This document shows, one piece after another, positions 46,588 to 55,793 of a stretch of DNA of 64,000 bases. The notes beneath the pieces were generated by a model that ran no database searches, was not told the DNA's origin, and worked only from the letters and a program-made list of their open reading frames with translations. The stretch lies in NCBI RefSeq assembly GCF_003054055.1, contig NZ_QBKI01000012.1, positions 1 through 64,000 on the forward strand, in the 5' to 3' direction. Position 1 is the first letter of the stretch, and each line of letters begins with the position of its first letter. Position numbers and translations under genes: made by a program. The DNA is from Pontibacter mucosus. GTDB lineage: Bacteria > Bacteroidota > Bacteroidia > Cytophagales > Hymenobacteraceae.

Positions 46588-47252
46588 GCAGTACCGGGTC
46601 CAACCACCCCTACCCCCTCCTTGACCAACGCGGGGAGTCTGTAATTACTTCGGCTAAAGTATGAGCTTTGTAGTGGCTAGAATAGTGCAGACAGGTTGCG
46701 ACCTGTCCCTACAAGTATAAACCCACCCCCAGCCCCTCCGAGGAGGGGAATTATACTTGCCCTCTTTTTCTGTCATCTCGAACGCAGTGAGAGATCTAAC
46801 GGGTATTCTAGTCAGATCTCTCCCGAAGGTCGAGATGACAGTAGTGGCCGTAGCTATCGAAATGATTCCCAGCCTTTGGGTTGAGCGCCTTGTGAGATCC
46901 GGTGCCCGCTAAGGGCATGCTGAGCGAAGCGAGGCAAGGAGGGAACACAGCGCGATGCCCGAAGGCGAGCCCTCTCGGGCTTGAGAGCTCCAAAGCCAGA
47001 GGTGAAACAGTTGGTTCGTGGGGCTGGAGGATGAACATTGGCTAGCAAGAATAGCTTGGTTCAAGCGGAAGGAAGCGGCGGCTAAGAAAGTATAGCGAAG
47101 TATAAAGTATAGCCAAAGTGTAAAAGTATAAAGTATGACTTTTCAAGTCAGTCAAGTTGCAAACTTGACCTCATAGTAAGACACAAGTCTGAAGACTTGC
47201 GCCATAAGTAGAAGCGGTGGTTAAGCAAGTATGGCCAAAGTATAAAGTATAA
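46588..47252 (+). repeat. Composite intergenic repeat, copy D
   Basis: Order: CAGTACCGGGTCCAACCACC (46589), GACAGGTTGCGACCTGTCCC (46690), CCCCTCCGAGGAGGGGAATT (46733), and the TGTCATCTCGA hairpin (46771-46840, variant 1 of the swap module). Then come CTATCGAA, CCCAGCCTTTGGGTTGAGCG (46868), the CGCGATGCCCGAAGGCGAG block and a GAGGATGAACA block. The AAGTATA-rich tail has hairpins CAAGTTGCAAACTTG and ACAAGTCTGAAGACTTGCGC. The GCAGCCCGAGGTACG block is replaced by GCATGCTGAGCGAAGCGAGG. Confidence 0.92.
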
Positions 47253-47315
47253 ATCCCTATATTCAACCAGCGTATTAAAACACCGTTTAACACCTTGAAA
47301 CTAAAACCTATACCT

Positions 47316-48122
47316 ATGAGCTTTATCCTGACCAACACCTTAAACCTCGCCATTTCCATACTGAGCGCCTGTGCTCCGCAGGCAGCGGCGCAGCCCGAAA
47401 GTATACTGGTTCAAACCGGGCAAAAAACACAGCAGCAGGAGCAACTGAAAGGTGCCTGGCAGCTAGGCTCCGGCACCACACAATACGCCACGCTACCTAA
47501 AGGAGCAACGGCCGTTGCCATGATGGAAGACGGCTATTTTACCGTGGCCTACTTTGATGAGGCAGGCAAGAAATTCATCGGCACTTACGGCGGCACGTAT
47601 ACGCTCCAAAATGGCAAACTTATCCAGAACCTGGAGTATAACACCCTCGACACGGCAGCGGTAGGCACGACCCATACTCTGAGTTATACTTTGAAAAACG
47701 GACAACTGCAGCTGAAAGGCAACAAGGTGCAGCAAACCTGGGCCAGGGCCGATAAAATCACCAACTCCCCGCTGGAAGGCACCTGGCGCATTACCGGCCG
47801 TGCTGAAGAGGGCGGTAAGGTAAATCCGATTCATACCACCGGCACAAGGAAAACGCTGAAGATCTTGTCCGGCGACCGCTTCCAGTGGATTGCTTTCGAC
47901 AGCGGCAATAAGTCGTTCTCCGGCACCGGCGGCGGCACCTATACTGCCGAGAACGGCACCTACACCGAAAACATTGAGTTCTTCTCCCGCGACTCCAGTC
48001 GGGTGGGCGCCAGCCTCAGCTTCAATTTTGAGGTGAAAGACGGCAAGTGGCACCACAGCGGCACCAGCAGCACCGGCAAGCCCATCAACGAAGTATGGGA
48101 GCGTATCCATACCTTAAAATAG
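47316..48122 (+). CDS. Secreted protein with two tandem lipocalin-like domains
   Basis: The ATG at 47316 gives 268 residues with a signal peptide ending CAPQAAAQ near 25 (possibly a lipoprotein at Cys19). Two similar domains of about 110 residues follow, each beginning LKGAWQLGSG or LEGTWRITGR and containing GGTYTLQNGKLIQNLEYN or GGTYTAENGTYTENIEFF, ending QQTWAR or NEVWER. This is a lipocalin-like beta-barrel duplication, suited to binding a hydrophobic ligand. I do not know the ligand. An upstream TTG in frame (47295) is less likely as the start. It is a single-gene unit after repeat copy D. Confidence 0.82.
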   Translation: MSFILTNTLNLAISILSACAPQAAAQPESILVQTGQKTQQQEQLKGAWQLGSGTTQYATLPKGATAVAMMEDGYFTVAYFDEAGKKFIGTYGGTYTLQNGKLIQNLEYNTLDTAAVGTTHTLSYTLKNGQLQLKGNKVQQTWARADKITNSPLEGTWRITGRAEEGGKVNPIHTTGTRKTLKILSGDRFQWIAFDSGNKSFSGTGGGTYTAENGTYTENIEFFSRDSSRVGASLSFNFEVKDGKWHHSGTSSTGKPINEVWERIHTLK

Positions 48123-48286
48123 CCTGAGAAAGAACCTCCTTAGGTCGCCAAGATGATAAACTGAAAAATAAAATCGCAGTTTTTTGGCGCCTGGTGTAAC
48201 TTTATAATTTTTTTATCCTACCTTGTAGAAAATAATGAACAAATACTGCTTACTTATTGTAGTAAGGGTATAATAATCAAATCATC

Positions 48287-48478
48287 ATGAATCAAGGAAC
48301 AGTAAAATTCTTTAACGCCGAGAAAGGATTCGGCTTTATTAAAGAGACAAATTCAGGTCAGGAGTACTTCGTACACGTTACAGGTTTGATCGACGAGATC
48401 AGAGAAAACGATGAAGTTACTTTCGAACTAAAAGAAGGAAGAAAAGGGCTGAACGCCGTTAATGTTAAGCGCGTTTAG
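48287..48478 (+). CDS. Cold shock protein
   Basis: The 63-residue protein is a single cold-shock domain with RNP1 KGFGFI (13-18) and RNP2-like YFVHVTGL (27-34), ending LNAVNVKRV. Length and residues match CspA-family RNA chaperones. The 164-bp leader is AT-rich and, as in other csp genes, may carry a temperature-responsive structure, although no cold box is evident by eye. A strong terminator follows. Confidence 0.97.
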   Translation: MNQGTVKFFNAEKGFGFIKETNSGQEYFVHVTGLIDEIRENDEVTFELKEGRKGLNAVNVKRV

Positions 48479-48500
48479 TTTTAACATACAGATCATCCTG

Positions 48501-48532
48501 AAAAAGCCCTGCCATACAGCAGGGCTTTTTTC
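48501..48532 (+). terminator. Terminator of the cold shock gene
   Basis: AAAAAGCCCTG and CAGGGCTTTTTT form a stem with a CCATACAG loop about 22 bp behind the stop codon. Confidence 0.95.
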
Positions 48533-48674
48533 TTTTCTACCCCTCCCCTCCTGTGGTTTCAGCCCCACATCGCGCTTCGTTTCAACATATATAGCACGAT
48601 AAGCGTATTACCAACACGACCTTTCTTCTGCCTGCAGAGGCAGGCTGTAACTATGAAAAAAATAACCGATCAAG

Positions 48675-48878
48675 ATGGCTGAAATCAATATAGAACGCAA
48701 AAAGAAACCGATGTGGCCCTGGCTGATTCTACTCCTGGTAATTATAGCACTTATTGCCTGGGCGCTGTATGAAATGACCGATGAACCCGCTGAAACGGAG
48801 TATGAGGAGGTACCTGCCACGGGCATGGTTTCCCCGCATCCTGACCCGCTGATGACAACCACAAATAACAACGTATAA
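48675..48878 (+). CDS. Small single-span membrane protein
   Basis: The 67-residue protein has a basic start (AEINIERKKKPMW), one hydrophobic span at about 14-34 and an acidic, proline-rich tail. It ends 4 bp before the ATG of the PRC-barrel gene, so the two are translated together. I do not recognise a family. A role as partner of the PRC-barrel protein at the membrane is suggested only by the tight spacing. Confidence 0.8.
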   Translation: MAEINIERKKKPMWPWLILLLVIIALIAWALYEMTDEPAETEYEEVPATGMVSPHPDPLMTTTNNNV

Positions 48879-48882
48879 AACT

Positions 48883-49620
48883 ATGAACGACGAATTTAAG
48901 AACGAACGCCTGGTGCCGCTGAGCGCCATGAAAGATTATAAAATTGCCAAGGACAACCCCGATGTGCTGGGATGGCGCGTGATTGGGGCCGACGGCGAAA
49001 GCCTGGGCATGGTGCGGGACCTGATTGTTGACCCCCATGCCATGAAGGCCCGCTACCTATCCGTGGTGGCCGACCGCCGGTTCTTCAACACCGGTGACGA
49101 CCAGCACCTGCTGGTGCCTATCGGGGTGGCCGCCCTGGACAAAAAAGGGAAGCGTGTGTTCATCTCAGCCGTAGACTCCAACACCGTAGGCAGCTACCCG
49201 GTTTATACTGGCGGCCCCATCTCGGAAGACTACGAGTACCGCGTGCGCGACACCTTGGCCAGGGCACAGCGCGATACCATCGGCACCCAGCAGGAGCACC
49301 GGGCTGAGTTTGACGAGGCGCTCCGCGAGCAGCGAACGCAGCCGTCTACCATTTCGGACGACTTCTACAACGACGCCACCTTCGACGAGAACCGCTTCTA
49401 TGCCTCAGACCAGGAAGTGTACCGCGAGAAAATCTACTCCACCCGCGACTACGATAAGGAGGACCACACAGTACCGGAAGACCTGCGCACCGAGGAGAGA
49501 AGGCCGACATCTGTGGAAGACTCCATTGCGACCATTGAGCGCCTGGAGCACCTGCGCGAGCGCGGCTCTATTACCGAAGAGGAGTTTATACTTCTGAAAA
49601 AGCGTGCGCTGAACCTTTAG
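48883..49620 (+). CDS. PRC-barrel protein with C-terminal SHOCT domain
   Basis: The 245-residue soluble protein has a PRC-barrel domain at about 20-100 (VLGWRVIGADGESLGMVRDL; LVPIGVAALDKKGKRVFISA). A long charged middle of about 100 residues follows, then a SHOCT motif at the C-terminus (TIERLEHLRERGSITEEEFI). PRC-barrel proteins bind RNA or photosystem/envelope partners; SHOCT domains often assist oligomerisation of membrane-linked proteins. It is co-transcribed with the 67-residue membrane protein. The substrate is unknown. Confidence 0.93.
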   Translation: MNDEFKNERLVPLSAMKDYKIAKDNPDVLGWRVIGADGESLGMVRDLIVDPHAMKARYLSVVADRRFFNTGDDQHLLVPIGVAALDKKGKRVFISAVDSNTVGSYPVYTGGPISEDYEYRVRDTLARAQRDTIGTQQEHRAEFDEALREQRTQPSTISDDFYNDATFDENRFYASDQEVYREKIYSTRDYDKEDHTVPEDLRTEERRPTSVEDSIATIERLEHLRERGSITEEEFILLKKRALNL

Positions 49621-49640
49621 GTTCACGTAAAGCCATTGGA

Positions 49641-49681
49641 GAAGCCACATTGCCTCAAGCTGTGTGGCTTCTTTTTTTTTA
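49641..49681 (+). terminator. Terminator after the PRC-barrel gene
   Basis: GAAGCCACA and TGTGGCTTC form a stem with a loop of about 13 nt, followed by nine T. Confidence 0.93.
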
Positions 49682-49747
49682 CTTTCCTGTGAGGATATTT
49701 ACGGCATAGAGCAACGCCAAAATCATGTTTTGAACTCGACAAGCTCG

Positions 49748-50358
49748 TAGTGATATACTTTATACTTGGGCTATACTTGCTCATTTATACTTTCGCTGGC
49801 ACGAGCTTGTAGGTCGTGTCTTTTTATACTTTGGCAATACTTCTTATACTTGTCAGCTTATACTTTCCTAGCCACCGCTTCCTTCTATTTGAACCAAGCC
49901 ATCCTTACTAGCTGCTGTTCATCCTCTAGTTCCCACAAGCGGCTCGTTTCATCTCTAGCATTGGTGCCCTCCTAGGCCGGGAGGGCTCGCCTTCGGGCAT
50001 CGCGCGGTGTACATTTCCTTTGCTCCGCAATGCCCTTACCGGGCACCGGATCTCACAAGGCGCTCAACCCAAAGGCTGGGAATCATTCGATAGCTGCTGT
50101 CTATGCTGTCATCTCGACCTTCGGGAGAGATCTGATTAGGATTCCCGATAGATCTCTCGCGCAGCTCGAGATGACAGGGAAAGTAGTAAGTACAATTCCC
50201 CTCTTGGGAGGGATTGGGTTGGGTTTATACTTATAGTGACAGGTCGCAACCTATCCGCGCGAGAACTGGGCTATAACACTTATACTTTAGCCAGAGTAAC
50301 AACAGGGCTCCCCTCCTTGGATAAGGAGGGGCCAGGGGTGGTTGGAACCGGTACTGCA
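49748..50358 (-). repeat. Composite intergenic repeat, copy E (inverted)
   Basis: Read on the minus strand from 50358 the order is CAGTACCGGTTCCAACCACC, the CCCCTCCTTATCCAAGGAGG palindrome, the GCGCGGATAGGTTGCGACCT hairpin, AACCCAACCCAATCCCTCCC, the TGTCATCTCGA hairpin (50177-50107, variant 1 of the swap module), CCCAGCCTTTGGGTTGAGCG and GAGATCCGGTGCCCGGTAAG. The GATGCCCGAAGGCGAGCCCT block, the GAGGATGAACAGCAGCTAGT block and AAGTATA copies follow. It lies between convergent genes and is the only inverted copy. Confidence 0.92.
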
Positions 50359-50436
50359 AAACAAAGTATAAACCAAGGCAACCAGAGGACTTGAGAAAGC
50401 ACAGGCCCCCAGAACATAATCTATATTTTACCCGCC

Positions 50437-52872
50437 TTACGCATAAAAATACCCAGCCTGATCGTCGCCCGGCTGTAGTTTCTGCTCTGCCTGCAGCATG
50501 TTTTCCAGCCCTTTAAAGAAAGCATCCGGGTTAAAGGAAATACTGTCGATGCCGTGCTCTACCAGAAAGGCGGCGTATTGCGGGTAATCACTTGGGGCCT
50601 GGCCGCAGAGGCCGACCTTGGTGCCGGTTTGCTTCGCTTTCTGCAGCGTCATCACAATGAGTTGCTGCACGGCCGCATCAAACGGGGAAAAGATGTCGCT
50701 CAGCAAACCCGAGTCACGGTCGGCGCCGAGGGTGAGCTGGGTGAGGTCGTTGGAGCCGATGGAGAAGCCGTCGAAAACCTCAGCAAATTCCTCTGCCAGT
50801 AATGCGTTGCTTGGTATCTCCACCATCACATAAATCTCCAGTCCATCACTGCCGCGCTTCAGGCCATACTTTTCCATCAGTGCTATCACCTGCCTGCCCT
50901 CCTCTACAGTTCTGCAAAAGGGAACCATGAGCTTCACGTTTGTCAGCCCCATGTCGTGGCGCACCTTCCACATGGCCTGGCACTCCAGTTCGAAGCCTTC
51001 CTGGTACAGCGGGTGGTAGTAGCGCGAGGCGCCCCTGAGGCCAATCATCGGGTTAGACTCATCGGGCTCAAACAGCCTGCCGCCCAGTAGGTTTGCATAC
51101 TCGTTCGACTTAAAATCGCTCATCCGCACAATCACATCCTTCGGGTAAAAAGCGGCTGCAATCACGGCGGTAGCCTCGGCCAGTTTGTCTACAAAGTAAT
51201 CTTCCTTGTTGGGGTAATGATGCGTGAGCTGTTCTATCTTTTCGCGCACCTGCTGGTCCTCCACCTTTTCGAAATGCTTCAGCGCCATGGGGTGTATCTG
51301 GATGGAGTTGTTGATGATGAACTCCATGCGCATCAGGCCCACGCCATCGTTTGGCAGGAACGAGTATTTGAAAGCTTGCTCCGGGTCGCCAAGTATAAGC
51401 ATGGCCTTGGTGCGCGGCCTGCCAAGCTTGCTCATGTCCGTCTGCTTTTCCTCCCACGCCAGCCTGCCTTCATACACATAGCCTGTTTCGCCGCCCGCCG
51501 TGGAGACGGTCACCTCCTGCCCGTCCTGTATGGTTTGGGTGGCGTTGTTGGTGCCAAGTACGGCCACGGCGCCCACCTCGCGGGCTACAATGGCGGCATG
51601 GCTGGTGCGCCCGCCCTGCTCGGTCACAATGGCGATGGCTTTCTTCAGAATCGGGTCCCAGTCAGGGTCGGTTTTGCGGGTGACCAGCACCTCGCCCTCC
51701 TGCAGCTTGTCTATCTCCTCAGGAGAATGCAGAATGCGGGCAATACCCGACACGATGCGGTTGCTGAGGCCGATGCCCGAGCAAAGCACCTTGCCCTTTT
51801 CCTTTAAAGTATACTCGGTGAATAAGGCTTCTTTTTTGCGCTGGCTCTGCACCGTCTCGGGCCTTGCCTGCACGATAAACAGGTCGCCTGACTCGCCGTC
51901 TTTGGCCCACTCAATATCCATGGGCTGCTTGTAGTGTTCCTCAATGCGCTTGCCCCATTTGGCCAGCTGCAGCACCTCCGCATCCTGCAGCACATACTGC
52001 TCCTGCTTTTCGGGGGGCGTGTCCAGGTTAATGATGGCATCGGTGGGTTTTTGCAGCTCTCCCTCCTGCTTTTCGGCATACACCATGGTTCTGGCCTTGC
52101 TGCCCAGCTTGCGCGAGATAATCGGTTGCTTGGCCTTGTCCAGCATCGGCTTGAATACCACGAACTCATCAGTGTTCACGGCGCCCTGCACCACGTTCTC
52201 GCCCAGGCCCCAGGAGCCGGAAATAACGACAGCCTGCTCAAAGCCAGTATCCGGATCGAGCGTGAACATCACCCCTGAGCAGGCCAAATCGGCGCGCACC
52301 ATCACCTGCACCCCCACCGACAAAGCCACCTGCATGTGCTCAAACCCATTGTCCACCCTATACTTGATGGCGCGGTCGGTGAACAGCGAGGCATAGCTGT
52401 GGTGGCAGGCTTTGTATAGGTTGTGCAGGCCGCTGACGTTGAGGTAAGTTTCCAGCTGGCCGGCAAAACTGGCGGTGGGCAGGTCTTCGGCGGTGGCGCT
52501 GCTGCGCACGGCAAGCGAAATGGTATCACCATAGGTTGAAGTTAAGTTCGCATACCCGCGCTCCACTTCCTGCTGTATCTCTTCCGGAAATGCCGACCCA
52601 AGTATAAGCTCCCGGCACTTTCTGCCCACCTCAGCCAGGTTCGAGAATTTATCCGTGTCCAGTTTCCCCAGCACTTCCTCCAGCTGTCCGCGCAGGTTAT
52701 TGTGGTCGAGGAAGTACCAGTAGGCCTCCGCCGTGGTGGCATAGCCGTCAGGTACCCGTATCCCTTCCGGATTCAGCTGGTTATACATTTCGCCAAGCGA
52801 GGCGTTCTTCCCCCCCACCCTGTCCAGGTCCTGGTAACTTATTTCGTTGAACAGCTTGATAAATGGCTCCAT
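50437..52872 (-). CDS. ppsA: Phosphoenolpyruvate synthase
   Basis: The ATG at 52872-52870 gives 811 residues (MEPFIKLFNEISYQDLDRVG); the longer open frame adds 21 unlikely residues. The N-terminal ATP-grasp part has VGGKNASLGEMYNQL and SSATAEDLPTASFAGQ. The swivelling domain carries the phosphohistidine motif GGRTSHAAIVAREVG, and the PEP domain carries SNDLTQLTLGADRD and GLCGQAPSDYP with the catalytic cysteine. The enzyme makes PEP from pyruvate and ATP for gluconeogenesis. Length and motifs match PpsA rather than pyruvate phosphate dikinase. It is a single minus-strand gene facing repeat copy E. Confidence 0.97.
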   Translation of the reverse strand: MEPFIKLFNEISYQDLDRVGGKNASLGEMYNQLNPEGIRVPDGYATTAEAYWYFLDHNNLRGQLEEVLGKLDTDKFSNLAEVGRKCRELILGSAFPEEIQQEVERGYANLTSTYGDTISLAVRSSATAEDLPTASFAGQLETYLNVSGLHNLYKACHHSYASLFTDRAIKYRVDNGFEHMQVALSVGVQVMVRADLACSGVMFTLDPDTGFEQAVVISGSWGLGENVVQGAVNTDEFVVFKPMLDKAKQPIISRKLGSKARTMVYAEKQEGELQKPTDAIINLDTPPEKQEQYVLQDAEVLQLAKWGKRIEEHYKQPMDIEWAKDGESGDLFIVQARPETVQSQRKKEALFTEYTLKEKGKVLCSGIGLSNRIVSGIARILHSPEEIDKLQEGEVLVTRKTDPDWDPILKKAIAIVTEQGGRTSHAAIVAREVGAVAVLGTNNATQTIQDGQEVTVSTAGGETGYVYEGRLAWEEKQTDMSKLGRPRTKAMLILGDPEQAFKYSFLPNDGVGLMRMEFIINNSIQIHPMALKHFEKVEDQQVREKIEQLTHHYPNKEDYFVDKLAEATAVIAAAFYPKDVIVRMSDFKSNEYANLLGGRLFEPDESNPMIGLRGASRYYHPLYQEGFELECQAMWKVRHDMGLTNVKLMVPFCRTVEEGRQVIALMEKYGLKRGSDGLEIYVMVEIPSNALLAEEFAEVFDGFSIGSNDLTQLTLGADRDSGLLSDIFSPFDAAVQQLIVMTLQKAKQTGTKVGLCGQAPSDYPQYAAFLVEHGIDSISFNPDAFFKGLENMLQAEQKLQPGDDQAGYFYA

Positions 52873-53126
52873 GGGTTTGGTCTTTAAGTGCGGTTCGATG
52901 GATAATCTACCCCTGTTATTATACTTATTCTTCAACGTTTATACTTTTATCAAGTTTAATAGTGTGTGCATGAAAACCGGAAAGCTGATGAAGATCATCG
53001 GACTGCCTGCCATACTTGCTGGGGTGAACGATGATCTTGTTTCAGGAGGCAGAAGAGCAGATTTATTGGAAGTATGATTGCAGAAGCAACTGAAAGTATA
53101 AAGTATAAAAATGCCGGGCGGCCCTG

Positions 53127-53171
53127 TGTGACAAACATCACTGAAGCAGGTATTTTAACACTGTACCTTTG
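53127..53171 (+). promoter_or_regulatory. Crp-type operator and -7 box of the persulfide dioxygenase gene
   Basis: TGTGACAAACATCACT at 53127-53142 has the half-sites TGTGA and TCACT with 6 bp between them. TACCTTTG at 53164-53171 fits the -7 consensus. The operator start lies 37 bp before the -7 box start, exactly as in the TauE promoter at 55794-55838. The centre at about -40 is the usual class II activator position (inference). Confidence 0.8.
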
Positions 53172-53232
53172 TACTAAAACCGATACGGAAAGTATAAGAC
53201 AGAACAAAGTATAGAACTTAACCAACCATACC

Positions 53233-54579
53233 ATGAAGATAAAGCAGTTTGAAGACAAAGGCCTGGCGCATTTCTCCTACGCCATCTTAAGCGAGCAGAC
53301 CCGGGAAGTGATGCTCATAGACCCGGCCCGCGACCCGCAGCCCTACTATGACTACGCCGCAGGGCACGACTCGAAAATCGTGGGCGTTATCGAGACGCAC
53401 CCGCACGCCGACTTCGTGAGCTCGCACCTGGAAATTCAGCAGCAAACCGGCGCTACCATCTACACCCACAGCCTGGTGGGCGCCGATTACCCGCACCAGG
53501 CTTTCGATGAAGGCGCGGAACTGCAGGTGGGCGAGGTAAAGTATAAATCGCTGCATACCCCGGGTCACTCGCCGGATGGCATCAGCATCGTAGTGGAACA
53601 TGAAGGAAAGGACGTGGCTGTGTTTACGGGTGACACGCTGTTTATCGGTGATGTGGGCCGTCCCGACCTGCGGGAGAGCGCCGGAAACGTAACAGCCAAG
53701 CGCGAGGAACTGGCCCGCCAGCTGTACCACAGCACCCGCGAAAAGCTGATGAAACTATCAGACGAGGTGGTGGTATACCCTGCCCACGGCGCCGGCTCTT
53801 TGTGCGGGAAGGGCCTGAGCGAGGGCAAGAGCAGCACCATTGGGGCGGAAAAAATGAGCAACTATGCCCTCCGCCAGATGAGCGAAGAGGAATTCGTGCA
53901 CATTCTGACAGAGGACCAGCCGTTTATACCCAAGTACTTTAGCTACGATGTGGCGCTGAACAAGCAAGGCGCACCAGCCTTTAAGCAAAGTATAGCAGGC
54001 GTTAACAGAATGGAGAAGAACTACAAGCCGGAGAAAGGTGCCCTGGTAGTGGATGCCCGCAGCGAAAAAGCATTCAAGCAGGGCCACTACAAAGGCGCGC
54101 TCAACATCCAGAACGGCGCCAAATTCGAAACCTGGCTGGGCAGCATTGTGGAGCCTGAGGAGAAATTTTACCTTATGGCCGACAGCGAAGAACAGCTGAA
54201 CGACGTACTCGCCAAGGCCGCTAAAATAGGCTACGAGCTGCTGATTAAGGGCGCATTTGTGGCAGACAGCGTGCAGGAAGAGAAATCGCCGCTGCTGAAG
54301 GTGGAGGAGTTCAGGAAGAACATGAAGAAGTATACCATCGTGGACATACGGAACGAGTCGGAGGTCAAGGGCGGCCAGATTTTCGAGGATGCCATCAACA
54401 TCCCGCTGCCGCAGCTGCGCGAGCGCGTGGAGGAAGTGCCCGCCGACAAAACGGTGGTAGTGCACTGCGCCGGGGGCTACCGTTCGGCGGCAGGCTTCAG
54501 CATCCTGAAGGCCGCCCTGCCCGATACCGAAGTGCTGGACCTGAGCGAGGCGGTGAATGATTTCAATGCTAAAAAATAA
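53233..54579 (+). CDS. Persulfide dioxygenase-like MBL hydrolase fused to two rhodanese domains
   Basis: The 448-residue protein has an N-terminal MBL domain with THPHADFVSSHLEI (His56, His58, Asp60), LHTPGHSPDG, FTGDTLFIGDVGRPDL and VVVYPAHGAGSLCG. This is the sulfur dioxygenase branch, with phenylalanine in place of the fourth His of HxHxDH. Two rhodanese domains follow. The first has LMADSEEQ at the active-site position (no cysteine, inactive), and the second has VVVHCAGGYRSAAGF with the catalytic cysteine. The fusion oxidises glutathione persulfide and moves sulfane sulfur. The adjacent Crp-family regulator and TauE exporter genes, and the shared promoter layout, make this a sulfide-detoxification unit (inference). 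Confidence 0.94.
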   Translation: MKIKQFEDKGLAHFSYAILSEQTREVMLIDPARDPQPYYDYAAGHDSKIVGVIETHPHADFVSSHLEIQQQTGATIYTHSLVGADYPHQAFDEGAELQVGEVKYKSLHTPGHSPDGISIVVEHEGKDVAVFTGDTLFIGDVGRPDLRESAGNVTAKREELARQLYHSTREKLMKLSDEVVVYPAHGAGSLCGKGLSEGKSSTIGAEKMSNYALRQMSEEEFVHILTEDQPFIPKYFSYDVALNKQGAPAFKQSIAGVNRMEKNYKPEKGALVVDARSEKAFKQGHYKGALNIQNGAKFETWLGSIVEPEEKFYLMADSEEQLNDVLAKAAKIGYELLIKGAFVADSVQEEKSPLLKVEEFRKNMKKYTIVDIRNESEVKGGQIFEDAINIPLPQLRERVEEVPADKTVVVHCAGGYRSAAGFSILKAALPDTEVLDLSEAVNDFNAKK

Positions 54580-54596
54580 CCATGAGTTTTTAAAGG

Positions 54597-54633
54597 CAGA
54601 GCGGGCACGGGTAGTGCCTGCTCTGTTGTTTTT
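54597..54633 (+). terminator. Terminator after the persulfide dioxygenase gene
   Basis: CAGAGCGGGCAC and GTGCCTGCTCTG form a 12-bp stem with one mismatch and a GGGTA loop, followed by TTGTTTTT. Confidence 0.9.
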
Positions 54634-54688
54634 ATGTGTACCTTCGTTAAGAGCATATTTAAAATTCATCCTTTGCGCTGCAAACTGC

Positions 54689-54773
54689 TCCGAACGGAAC
54701 CTGACTTCATGCTTTTCTCGTCACGTAGCCCTGCTATGCGACTTGAAAACCACTTTGTCAGAACCCGTTCGGA
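54689..54773. repeat. 85-bp imperfect inverted repeat with nested inner hairpin
   Basis: TCCGAACGGAACCTGAC (54689-54705) pairs with GTCAGAACCCGTTCGGA (54757-54773) in 14 of 17 positions. Inside, GTCACGTAGC and GCTATGCGAC pair in nine of ten positions, counting one G-U pair. The structure lies between the dioxygenase terminator and the Crp-family gene start, so it may sit in the 5' leader of the regulator mRNA or be a small mobile remnant. I found no second copy in the window. Confidence 0.7.
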
Positions 54774-54839
54774 CCAATTTTCGCTTGCAAAAACGAAATT
54801 GAAACATACTCTGAGATACGAGCCTATACGTACCCTACT

Positions 54840-55496
54840 ATGGAAAAACCGGATAAAGACACGGTGCAGCGGCAATTCCCGCACCTGGAGCAGGGCCTGC
54901 TGGACGAACTGCTGCAGCAAAGCATCCTGAAAAAGGTGGAAGCCGGCGACGAGGTGATGCGGACCGGACAGTACATCAAATATACCATCCTGCTGCTCAG
55001 CGGCCTGCTGAAAGTATACCGCGAAGACGAGGAGGGCAACGAGTTCCTGATGTATTACCTAGAGCCCGGCAATGCCTGCGCCATGTCGATGATGTGCACG
55101 GCCCGCAACGAGCAAAGCCAGATAAAGGCAACAGCCGTCACCGACGCAGAGGTTATCCTTGTTCCCTCGCACCTGTCGGAGCTATGGCTGGGCAAGTATA
55201 AAACCTGGCACAACTTCGTGATTGCTTCCTATCGCCAGCGCTTCGAGGAACTGCTGCAAACCCTGGACAGCATCGCCTTTAAGGCCCTGGACGAGCGCCT
55301 GCTCTTTTACCTGCGCCGCCACGTGAAGGTAAGCGGAAACGAAGTGCGCCTCTCGCACCAGCAGATAGCCGACGAACTCAACAGCTCCCGCGAGGTTATC
55401 TCCCGCCTGCTCAAAAAGCTCGAGCAAACCGGCGCCCTTACTCTGCACCGCAACTACCTCGAAATCCACGACCTGGAGAAAGAGATTGGGAGTTAG
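54840..55496 (+). CDS. Crp/Fnr family transcriptional regulator, probable sulfane-sulfur sensor
   Basis: The 218-residue protein has an N-terminal cyclic-nucleotide-type beta-roll domain with GNACAMSMMCTARNE (Cys80, Cys86), and a C-terminal winged HTH with LSHQQIADELNSSREVISRL. In the recognition helix R-E-V-I-S-R matches the R-E-x-x-x-R of E. coli CRP that reads TGTGA. The two promoters on either side carry exactly such sites. The nearby Cys80/Cys86 pair is a candidate persulfide or redox sensor (inference). The stop codon TAG lies in the first unit of a GTTAGAGAG repeat, so the last residues come from repeat sequence. Confidence 0.93.
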   Translation: MEKPDKDTVQRQFPHLEQGLLDELLQQSILKKVEAGDEVMRTGQYIKYTILLLSGLLKVYREDEEGNEFLMYYLEPGNACAMSMMCTARNEQSQIKATAVTDAEVILVPSHLSELWLGKYKTWHNFVIASYRQRFEELLQTLDSIAFKALDERLLFYLRRHVKVSGNEVRLSHQQIADELNSSREVISRLLKKLEQTGALTLHRNYLEIHDLEKEIGS

Positions 55497-55607
55497 AGAG
55501 TTAATGAGTTAGAGAGTTTAGGAATTAGAGAGTTTGAGAGTTGTAGAGACGCAATTCTTTGCGTCTCTGGAGTTAGAAAGTTAAAAAGTTAGAAGGTTAA
55601 AAAGTTT
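55489..55607. repeat. GTTAGAGAG-type repeat with GAGACGCAA hairpin, second copy
   Basis: Units such as GGAGTTAGAGAGTTAATGAG flank the hairpin GAGACGCAATTCTTTGCGTCTC (around 55547-55568), the same layout as at 21454-21565. The 3' end of the Crp-family gene runs into the first unit. About 150 bp further, TTTCTAACCTTCTAACTTTC (near 55756-55785) shows the same pattern inverted. The 369-bp spacer holds no gene. Confidence 0.85.
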
Positions 55608-55793
55608 ACGGGTGTGTCTATAGATGAAAAGTATACTTTATACTTTTAACGGCATGGTGCAAAAAAATTTCTCCCTGGATTTTCCTCCTTATATGAAATA
55701 TAGACATTTGCATCTGCAAAGCACCAGATACATCTACCTAGGAAATCAACTTTCTAAATTTCTAACCTTCTAACTTTCTAACTTCCCACCTTC

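Noticed and set aside
52970..53077. 35-codon frame MKTGKLMKIIGLPAILAGVN... upstream of the persulfide dioxygenase gene
   Set aside because: Reasonable codons, but too short, no ribosome site and no neighbour link; left out for lack of support.
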